Assembly (NCBI GenBank): GCA_013697725.1
Contig: JACCWI010000026.1
Span: 1-64,000, forward strand
Direction of reading: 5' to 3'
Source: Tatlockia sp.
GTDB taxonomy: Bacteria; Pseudomonadota; Gammaproteobacteria; Legionellales; Legionellaceae
Length of the DNA stretch: 64,000 bases
The position numbers and the translations under genes were made by a program. A model generated the notes under the pieces. That model made no database searches and was not told where the DNA came from. It saw only the letters and a list, made by a program, of their open reading frames with translations. Of this stretch, positions 59,201 through 64,000 are shown one piece after another; the stretch's first letter is position 1, and each line of letters opens with the position of its first letter.

Positions 59201-61118
59201 TTTCACGATTGGCTCAACCCCTCATCCTATTATTCATATTGTATTGACTTCGATAGTTTTGGATGCCTATCAATTAATCCAAAATAACTTAGTTTGGAAT
59301 CTTAATCAAATCAATGTATATAACGGTTATGATCTATTGATTAAGAAAACTTATGAACAAGTTTTCGGCACTATTGATGCTAAAAACCATTCCTTGTCCA
59401 ACCGTATTCAGGAGCAAAGTATTGCTTTAATTGAAAAAATGGATCAGTTAAAACCTCATAAAAATTACTTAAAGCTTTATGTTCCAGTGCCTTTAAAAAT
59501 AACAAATCACAAGCATGGCGACTCAGATGCGCTAATTCCTTTGGTGTTTCAAAATGAAACCCTGCAAAACCTCTTATTTTGGAGTGCATATGGTTTGGGT
59601 AAAACTTTTTTATTACACTATTTTTTGCGGCTATGGCATCATAATTTAGAGCTACGGCAGCAATTGCCTTATGTTTTTTATATCAAACTGTCTGTATTCA
59701 AAGATGCGCTTTTTAAGCAATACAATTTTAACTCAACGGAATTGAAGGATTTAACCCAAGTACTTTTATTGCTTAAAGGGATCCAGGAAAGCCGTACAGT
59801 GAGCCCTAAAGTGATTATAGATTCCTCCAGTTGGTATGAGGAATTTGCATATGAGCTTGCAGAAAACTCACAGCGATTTGCCCTTTTTATAGACTGGGAT
59901 ATCGCATTGACAGAAATGAGTTCTTATAAGATTATCCGACAAATTATAGGCCAATTGTTAAAAGGACAGCCGCAATGCAGAATTGTGATGGCTACGAATA
60001 CTCGTTTGCTAGTTAATCAATGTCTTGAAGTTCAATTACTGCCTTGGTCCTTAGAATTGCTAAAGCGCTCTCAGCTTGTCAATCCTCATTTGCTAATCTG
60101 GTTAGAGAGGTATTCGCTTCTTAAATCAGTGGTGCACAATTTAAAGATTCTTAAAAAACAATTTAAATTGATGTCGACGAATAAACAATTAACGCTTGAT
60201 AACCTAAGTCTCATTCAACAAACCCAATTGCTGGAAGAAATTCAATGGACGCAATACGCTCAATCAAAACATGCTTTAGAAAATATACGGGATTCTCTCA
60301 ATGATCTTTGGCAAAGGCTTTATAAAAAGCACCAAGATCATTTCAACGAAAAATCGCTATCAATCATTCGTAGTCATTTTGCTGATGAATTCAAATTTTC
60401 CAAACAATTAGCCTATACGATGATGGACAAGAGGGTTAGTTATTTAAGTCAAGAGGATTGTGAAGCTGTTTGGCAAGAGGTGAAGAAAGTAAAAAAATTG
60501 AAAGACGCTAAGCAGTTACTCAAGCATCAATCTCAAATGGAATGTGCGCTGCAAACCCTGCAACGAGCTGGTTTTTTATTCGTTGATTATAGAAATAATT
60601 GTGTTAACTATCAGTTCGGTAACGACTGGTTACCCTATTTTTATGCAGTTGGGTGGGTAGGTAAATACGGCAATAGTGAAAAGAAAAAAAATATCACGCA
60701 GCTTACTGTATCCATAGATTATGCTGAGGCAGTGCAGTCTTATGTCACTGGTCTACTTAGTCAAAAAAAGGCTGATTCAAAGCTTTTAGTTGAATTCACA
60801 ACTGCAGATACAATATTGTCGTTACCCAAGTTAAAAACGGAACCTGATAAAAAAATTATCAAATTACCTAGGATTGATTTTTTCCATAATTCATCTGAGA
60901 AAGTAAACAAAGCGATGAGGTCTACTAGTAATTTTATTGCAAATAATGATGAAAACTTTAGCCAGGAATCCGATAATAAGACCAATAAAAATTCTAATAA
61001 AAAAACAAAACATGGTAGCCACAGGGAAATTCTATTTCAACCTACAAACAATAAAAAAGAAGAACAAAAATACAAATTGAATAAAAAAGATGAAAATTTA
61101 AATGCAATTTTAAAATAA
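53253..61118 (+). CDS. Giant ankyrin / Ulp1-like protease / SAHH-like / NACHT-like protein
   Basis: 2621 aa, TTG start. Ankyrin block 1 (~38-270, seven repeats such as GETALLKAASRGYLELVQWL) is followed by a helical module (~295-400, LLLDKSLVLLFSLFEEP, IYQLYEHQFKPLIS). A Ulp1-like clan-CE protease has HWVSV (His590), VYDSL (Asp609) and QNGNVYCGGYTAH (Gln648, Cys654). Ankyrin block 2 (~916-1256, ten repeats) precedes a second copy of the module (LLLDKTLILVFSLFESP). Residues ~1600-1990 resemble S-adenosylhomocysteine hydrolase (VVAHFVHTLPYFLEALSSLG, VVEHTWNGEVRY, ILVIGYGNIGKAVAIAL). Residues ~2105-2260 look NACHT/STAND-like (WSAYGLGKTFLLHYF, RFALFIDWDIALTE, RIVMATNTRLL). The tail is lysine-rich. 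A Dot/Icm effector attacking host ubiquitin-like conjugates is likely but unproven. Confidence 0.85.
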   Translation: MFKHLQGMYLSSNVVSPDSDEALIVGKVLELRILAEKAQGGSTVLLQAAYRGELKVVQWLLKTGEAVITEKDNNGETALLKAASQGHLVLVQWLLQTTWLQKGWALITEKDNNGETALLKAASRGYLELVQWLLQTGGADITERDNSGNTALLCAANGGHLEVVQWLLQTTWLQKSWALITEKDNHGRTALLNAASRGHRDLVWWLLHKGGAVITQRDSCNKTALHWAIWGGHINVVQLLLAQGVDKTVLQEAAECGRIEIVQWLLMETNYIFSKEEMDCTREVLRKSNNYSLGLWLDFYIFLSANPSLPLTQCLPLAYIFGWTGNDKALLLDKSLVLLFSLFEEPKNKTLGQMLYQLLPSPLRYQNHKRFLGLTIYQLYEHQFKPLISKKQQEIIKRLLEETNNTRTFELMSQGTNLIINSVSGLQLLNTTSNDSVDGLWYREVRPVLNKTLQEPIKQVLDEDNTNHNTPKDLLQLAASDCATIEKPNKEQQIAQKNQILVEGFYSGEDIDILIKALLKKQHLVIAKDFSVSVKKGKDHRVDDLRTYVLPATSKNEGLGHLEQLIGFLAAGQVQACQILIPYKVSIQAHWVSVFIHYQDKQFIVTVYDSLANKSLAAETINEIVKFTKSKTKEKIVIIPLQNPKQIQNGNVYCGGYTAHIIAGAAINSPKNLSEINELTCIKKFYKSTKKESDYREMDAKIVATQKPKGYQRYAIKGDGHQTPEIKALSELQEKEAHHRYAEELTRRFKMLSQENLTLLAEKLHNEITIFVHKLTTENSHKAAIEILFNYRNYCTEELKLSNDENPFAIFFKQQENLQSLEIDEAITSLDIFIKEKLLTLCLEPSKSRLSIEPYQQTVAPKDLINSNTLAEPTKEKVNEEHLTLTATCDLPEPVNSIENTKVMSQVKSEDCLHSKQEMAQMLRKAATNGELDSVQQLLQAGGADIYGKDKSGYTPLLLSASRGRCAVVHWLLEEGWAKITEKDNYNNTALLLAARSGKLEMVQLLLRLGGADIYVMVNANYGSAFELAVMEGHLGLVQWLIQEGWERINRMDGKGNTPLLLAANWGKLELAQWLLKKGGASITEKNYFDDCTALLGAARSGVLKLVKWLLRDGKASITERDYYGRTALLLAAKYGKLWVVKWVLQKGGAAITEVDNDGNTALMLAAEDGCSELVEWLLREGRATITNKNREGNTALLVAAKNGHCELVQLLLREGWPTVTEKNREVNKALLLAAKGNHLELVQWLLIISDFVFSKEEVDRVRGFAQRHLNPHCALNLWLEFYSFLQGNPSQALTESKSLHQILAFKGKEKELLLDKTLILVFSLFESPQHKALVLALYHLYEQELQPLLSKSQRELIEHASLAKADNEQQLTNSQALVLVVEDDLNESIYSESKQKIFKIPQLLKLGEDEKHLLKLVLKQIPTPDLFSFALSEAFSDKYTTDDRKVLSLQDETLLPEQFSVRIKKAFATLSDKSLYKRVMFETCIMMYKKVYDCQPSFLPSFLDKITVELRGDTNSTLFQNKLHHWREHPNPTADRLASLFQKALETHLEQKYKLLFEFPKLETKENPCHSNIYARESIKENVLNLFKKRAPSVVQSWLTERGLKDLKNLDPLLALNAFSFSKRREAFVEKHPCGPDDNKVPSYYQKVIEQYGFNQIASTKFAFIVVAHFVHTLPYFLEALSSLGEVAAVISKQSSTVKTVRKSILDIYKDIIVSTLDKKNLTENPTAAESFFGKLFENEKWKDYRFIILDHGGYFASRINDILKKYKNKIVGVVEHTWNGEVRYQEQLKHYHSIPFPVLSVAHSTLKGLESEAVANSIVDALTGKIFTGEGVSQTIYTLKQILVIGYGNIGKAVAIALKNRLGNRSKEVICICDISDYSIREAKRDFSRVTQDKTVYLREADLIITATSTKVLSKKDFLKLKAGAFIACATSSDDQFTTEALKDHLKQEGPTKQVQSLCPKYKHKHSENYFYLIANGDSVNFTIGSTPHPIIHIVLTSIVLDAYQLIQNNLVWNLNQINVYNGYDLLIKKTYEQVFGTIDAKNHSLSNRIQEQSIALIEKMDQLKPHKNYLKLYVPVPLKITNHKHGDSDALIPLVFQNETLQNLLFWSAYGLGKTFLLHYFLRLWHHNLELRQQLPYVFYIKLSVFKDALFKQYNFNSTELKDLTQVLLLLKGIQESRTVSPKVIIDSSSWYEEFAYELAENSQRFALFIDWDIALTEMSSYKIIRQIIGQLLKGQPQCRIVMATNTRLLVNQCLEVQLLPWSLELLKRSQLVNPHLLIWLERYSLLKSVVHNLKILKKQFKLMSTNKQLTLDNLSLIQQTQLLEEIQWTQYAQSKHALENIRDSLNDLWQRLYKKHQDHFNEKSLSIIRSHFADEFKFSKQLAYTMMDKRVSYLSQEDCEAVWQEVKKVKKLKDAKQLLKHQSQMECALQTLQRAGFLFVDYRNNCVNYQFGNDWLPYFYAVGWVGKYGNSEKKKNITQLTVSIDYAEAVQSYVTGLLSQKKADSKLLVEFTTADTILSLPKLKTEPDKKIIKLPRIDFFHNSSEKVNKAMRSTSNFIANNDENFSQESDNKTNKNSNKKTKHGSHREILFQPTNNKKEEQKYKLNKKDENLNAILK

Positions 61119-61138
61119 TCAATAGAGCTTTAATATTA

Positions 61139-62167
61139 TCAGCTTAGTAAGTGTCGAGTTGCTAGCTCAAAAGCAATGCTAGCTAAATTTTTATTCTTAG
61201 CCTCGACCATAATGTCAAAACAATTTCTAAATGTCCCTGCCCAGGCATTGCATGCACTATTCCACATCAGCTCACTGTGTTGTCTGAGCTGACTTTTGTT
61301 GTAGCCCTGTGAAAGTAGATGATTGAGATCTGGTAGAACGTCAATTGGATGATTGATCAATATCTTTTCTGGCGAAACCGAATAATGAATAACGGGACGA
61401 ACACCACGCCAACTATCCATAATGCGACGAACCCTATCGTCATTGACCTGGATGTATTCGCCTGTTTTAATCCAATGATGATGTATGTCTAGAACCAAGG
61501 CCAGATCTTTTTCAAGTGCTAAACTTGCATCAATACCCCAGGACATTTCATCATTCTCAATCGTAATGGAGTTTCTTGCTTCAGGTGATAATCGCTTTAA
61601 AATTAACTTGATGCCTTCAGGTCCCTGTTTACCAGAAATATGAACATTACATTTAAAATCCTGAAAGATTTTACCGTAGCCCATCCATCTTATTAGATTG
61701 GCATGATACTCAAATTCAGCAATACTACGCTCAACAATTTCTGACGTAGCACTTGCAAGAACAACGAATTGCCCTGGGTGCATACTAAGGCGTACATTCA
61801 ATTGACGGGCTAATTCACCGGCGGCAAAATATTTCTTCTCAAGGAGATTTAAAACCTCTGATTGTTGCCAGAAATACTGCAATTTCGGATGAGTAAAACC
61901 AGGGAGTTGATCGCTACCAATTCTAACCATTCGTTGCTCAGGAACAAGGCTCCCTACGTATTCGATAAGATTGTAAACTGATTGGGTATTATGATTAATG
62001 ATTTCCCATAATTTTTTTTCCGCTTCATCTACGCTCCGTGAGTCAAGCCATTTAATTGTGGTTATTTTTTCAGAATAATTTTGTTGAGTTTCTTTTAAGA
62101 TTTTTTTACTTTGATTTTGATTTGAATCCATATATTTACATGGAAATCCCACTCGCTTATAAACCAT
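61139..62167 (-). CDS. uvsE: UV damage endonuclease UvsE/UvdE
   Basis: The ~342-aa protein nicks DNA 5' of UV photoproducts in an excision route independent of UvrABC. I use the ATG giving MVYKRVGFPCKYM, because UvsE proteins begin with a related R-(I/V)-G-(Y/F)-P-C motif; the longer frame adds a basic stretch with no counterpart. Metal-site segments are RLSMHPGQFVVLAS, CNVHISGKQGPEGIK, ITIENDEMSWG and LVLDIHHHWI, with VRPVIHYSVSP near the end. It converges on the giant ankyrin gene with 20 bp between stops. The gene is absent from many gammaproteobacteria, so transfer is possible. Confidence 0.93.
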   Translation of the reverse strand: MVYKRVGFPCKYMDSNQNQSKKILKETQQNYSEKITTIKWLDSRSVDEAEKKLWEIINHNTQSVYNLIEYVGSLVPEQRMVRIGSDQLPGFTHPKLQYFWQQSEVLNLLEKKYFAAGELARQLNVRLSMHPGQFVVLASATSEIVERSIAEFEYHANLIRWMGYGKIFQDFKCNVHISGKQGPEGIKLILKRLSPEARNSITIENDEMSWGIDASLALEKDLALVLDIHHHWIKTGEYIQVNDDRVRRIMDSWRGVRPVIHYSVSPEKILINHPIDVLPDLNHLLSQGYNKSQLRQHSELMWNSACNAWAGTFRNCFDIMVEAKNKNLASIAFELATRHLLS

Positions 62168-62242
62168 TCTTTTGTAGATCCTATGAAATTTACAGTAAAG
62201 TTTTATGATTAAAAGTTTACACTTCTTGCCCAATCACTGTGA

Positions 62243-62455
62243 CTAATGCTTATTTTTTTTAACACTGCTTTCTTGATGAATAGCTACTTTACCCGATTTT
62301 TCACTTTTCACTTTAACCATCGGCTTTTCAGTTGATGCCCTATATTTTTTTGTCCCTAACTTAGTATCCTTAGTCAATTTTTTTTCAACAGTTCCTGAGG
62401 TTTCACCTTGGGGCGTGTTCCAAGTCACTTTATCTCCTTTATTTAGGTCTGGCAT
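62243..62455 (-). CDS. Small DUF2945 (HVA1/Tudor-like) protein
   Basis: The 70-aa basic protein starts MPDLNKGDKVTWNTPQGET and continues SGTVEKKLT, then YRASTEKPMVKVKSEKSGK. This is the DUF2945 / hypervirulence-associated protein TUDOR-like pattern, in which a KGDxVxWxxxxG start is followed by xVxxKLT and a short β-barrel core. GGGAG lies 7 nt before the ATG. Function of the family is unknown. The Lys-rich end (SSVKKNKH) suggests a nucleic-acid contact, which is a guess. It is upstream of uvsE with 75 bp between, and possibly co-transcribed with it. Confidence 0.85.
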   Translation of the reverse strand: MPDLNKGDKVTWNTPQGETSGTVEKKLTKDTKLGTKKYRASTEKPMVKVKSEKSGKVAIHQESSVKKNKH

Positions 62456-62938
62456 AATTATCTCCCAAATTAGCTAATATTTATATTTTAGCACATTGCT
62501 AATTTTCAAAGCTCTGCTTTGCTTCAGTTGATTTACAGATTCGAAAGGTCTCGAATGATTTGTTACCAATAACTTTCAAAAAAATACTTTAAAACAAACA
62601 ATTATTAAAAAGACCGCTAGAAGGATGGATTTAAACTTAATAGAAAAAGGCGAACAGATTTTTTTATTCTATCTGGATTTATACCGATAACATTTTTATT
62701 AAGTTGTTTTAAAATGTGCAGACAGTTTTCAGCATTTACCTTTAATTTGCTTGGATTTCGAAATATATGAAGGTAGTTGTTGAATTTTTTTATAAATAAA
62801 AAAAATTAAAAATCTTAAACAAAGAAATTAAAATGACACAGAGATGCGGGACGAAAGAGGCACACTTTCTCAATCTCCGCCTCGTTCAAGCATTAGCTAA
62901 CATTGAAACTATTTAAATTAAGAACAAGGGGAAATTAA
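62456..62938. other. Non-coding region upstream of the second ankyrin gene
   Basis: There are 483 bp, very AT-rich. It should hold the promoter of the DUF2945 gene (minus) and that of the ankyrin paralogue (plus). GGATTTATACCGATAA at 62675-62690 and the leader 62905-62941 match the region before the giant ankyrin gene. I see no RNA gene or terminator. Confidence 0.55.
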
Positions 62939-62941
62939 TTG
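62927..62941 (+). promoter_or_regulatory. Ribosome-binding site deciding a TTG start (paralogue)
   Basis: AGGGG (62927-62931) stands 7 nt before TTG (62939-62941). The arrangement is the same as at 53241-53255, and the reading frame stays open from this TTG to the window edge. Confidence 0.75.
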
Positions 62942-64000
62942 TTCAAACAATTATTGTGGCAAGACAGCAATGAAGCTTTATATATAAATAGGATGTTGGA
63001 GTTGCGGCTGCTTGCTGAGAAGGAGCAAGAGGGCGGTACAGTCTTGCTGCTAGCGGCATATCGCGGCGAGCTTGATCTAGTGCAGTGGTTATTAACTACA
63101 GGCAAGGCTTTAATTACTGAAAGGGATAACTTTGGCAATACAGCATTGCTCTGTGCAGCAAGTGGCGGACATCTTGAGTTAGTGCAGTGGCTTCTACACT
63201 CAACTTGGTTACAGAAAGGGTGGGCTTTAGTCACTGAAAAAAATAATCATGGTAAGACTGCATTACTCCAGGCAGCATCGTGTGGGCATTGGGCCTTGGT
63301 GAGGTGGCTATTGCATGATGGGGGAGCTGTTATTGTTGAGAGAGATAGTTGTGGTAAGTCGGCATTGAATTGGGCAATATGGAGTGGCTCTCTAGAAGTG
63401 GTAGCGTTGTTATTTGATCAACCAGGTGTAGATTTTATTGCTACACAGGATAATTTTGGTGATATTGCACTGTTTGAGGCAGCTGAGTACGGCAGGTTTG
63501 AGATAGTATATTGGTTATTGATGCATAGTAATATAATTTTCCCTAAAGAGGTATTCGACTATGCTCGAGAATGTGTCTATAAGAATTACAAACATAGCTT
63601 AGGCTTATGGTTGGATTTTTATATTTTTGTAGCAACTAAGCCCTTGCTACCCTTGTCAAATTGTCCGTCTTTAGCTCATATTTTAGCCTATACCGGAAAT
63701 GATAAGGCGCTTTTACTCGATAAAAGTATAGACTTGCTATTTTCACTTTTTGAAGCTCCTAAGAATTTAACATTAGGTACGGTGCTATATCACTTATTGC
63801 CCTCGTTCCTGCTATATCAAAAGAATGCATTAGGCTTAGCGATTTATCAGTTGTATGAACACCAATTAAACCCTTTTTTCAATGCAAGCCAGCAAGAAAT
63901 TATTAGGCAGACCCAATCAATCCCCTACCTACAAACAATTAGTTTAGTACAAGCGCAAGATAATAAAGAAGCTCCCATTATAAAAACTGTGTTGGAGTTA
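62939..64000 (+). CDS. Ankyrin-repeat protein, paralogue of the giant ankyrin protein (cut by window edge)
   Basis: The frame is open for 354 codons from TTG 62939 to the right edge. The protein begins MFKQLLWQDSNEALYINRML and mirrors the first giant protein. It has about six to seven ankyrin repeats (GNTALLCAASGGHLELVQWL, GKTALLQAASCGHWALVRWL, SALNWAIWSGSLEVVALLF), including the same long-loop repeat (STWLQKGWALVTEKNN). The helical module follows (LWLDFYIFVATKPLLPLS, LLLDKSIDLLFSLFEAP, LAIYQLYEHQLNPFF). In the first protein a Ulp1-like protease comes after this module; whether it also does here is beyond the window. A minus-strand frame at 62935-63234 is only the antisense of this gene. Confidence 0.88.
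   Translation, partial: MFKQLLWQDSNEALYINRMLELRLLAEKEQEGGTVLLLAAYRGELDLVQWLLTTGKALITERDNFGNTALLCAASGGHLELVQWLLHSTWLQKGWALVTEKNNHGKTALLQAASCGHWALVRWLLHDGGAVIVERDSCGKSALNWAIWSGSLEVVALLFDQPGVDFIATQDNFGDIALFEAAEYGRFEIVYWLLMHSNIIFPKEVFDYARECVYKNYKHSLGLWLDFYIFVATKPLLPLSNCPSLAHILAYTGNDKALLLDKSIDLLFSLFEAPKNLTLGTVLYHLLPSFLLYQKNALGLAIYQLYEHQLNPFFNASQQEIIRQTQSIPYLQTISLVQAQDNKEAPIIKTVLEL

Noticed and set aside
62935-63234. 99-codon minus-strand frame
   Set aside because: It is antisense to the clear ankyrin-coding plus strand.

Overview
The window looks like a piece of a Legionella-type (Legionellaceae) gammaproteobacterial chromosome. The DNA is AT-rich. Conserved gammaproteobacterial housekeeping blocks (era-recO-pdxJ, kdsD-kdsC-lptCAB, mlaFEDCB-ibaG-murA, nit-tldD) alternate with large eukaryote-like proteins: ankyrin, F-box/RCC1, a Ulp1-like protease and a deformylase-like protein. 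This mix is typical of bacteria that inject Dot/Icm effectors into protozoan hosts. The genus is inferred; no 16S, dot/icm or other diagnostic locus is present.

Layout. 1-3.2 kb (minus strand): the end of a PRC-barrel protein, a KDPG-aldolase-like protein that has lost its Schiff-base lysine, an unknown coiled-coil protein and a type IV pilin. 3.4-9.7 kb (plus): era-recO, pdxJ overlapping a fused gamma-alpha 2-oxoacid:ferredoxin oxidoreductase subunit, its beta subunit, and an exported alpha/beta hydrolase. 9.7-11.9 kb (minus): a HAD 5'-nucleotidase and a Bax-inhibitor-1 membrane protein separated by a terminator. 12-14.3 kb (plus): nitrilase and tldD, ending in a strong terminator. 14.4-20.8 kb (minus): mfd, rhomboid protease, xseA and glutaminase. 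21-26.6 kb (minus): a tight eight-gene run kdsD-kdsC-lptC-lptA-lptB-trpG-trpD-trpC that joins LPS inner-core supply and LPS export to tryptophan genes. 26.7-33.1 kb (plus): the mla phospholipid-transport operon, ibaG, murA, a Nif3-like gene and truD.

From 33 kb the window becomes accessory. It holds an F-box-like/RCC1 protein, a LOV-GGDEF photoreceptor cyclase (minus), a three-gene glycan block (UbiA-type prenyltransferase, membrane UDP-sugar dehydratase, atypical SDR), a secreted 701-aa unknown protein, a DUF4142 lipoprotein, a YhiN-type flavoprotein, an unknown 228-aa protein, an MBL-fold hydrolase, an SF1 helicase fused to a novel ~45-aa repeat array, a peptide-deformylase-like protein, a 650-bp array of 194-bp nested palindromes and an MscS/YbdG-type channel.

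The most striking locus is 53-64 kb. A 2621-aa protein carries ankyrin block 1 (7 repeats), a helical module, a Ulp1-like (clan CE) cysteine-protease domain with an apparently intact H-D-Q-C tetrad, ankyrin block 2 (10 repeats), the same helical module again, an S-adenosylhomocysteine-hydrolase-like Rossmann region and a NACHT/STAND-like NTPase. About 1.8 kb downstream, past a UV-endonuclease gene and a small DUF2945 gene on the other strand, a paralogue begins (62939 to the window edge) with the same TTG start, Shine-Dalgarno spacing and upstream sequence. I saw no rRNA, tRNA, CRISPR or intact insertion sequence.
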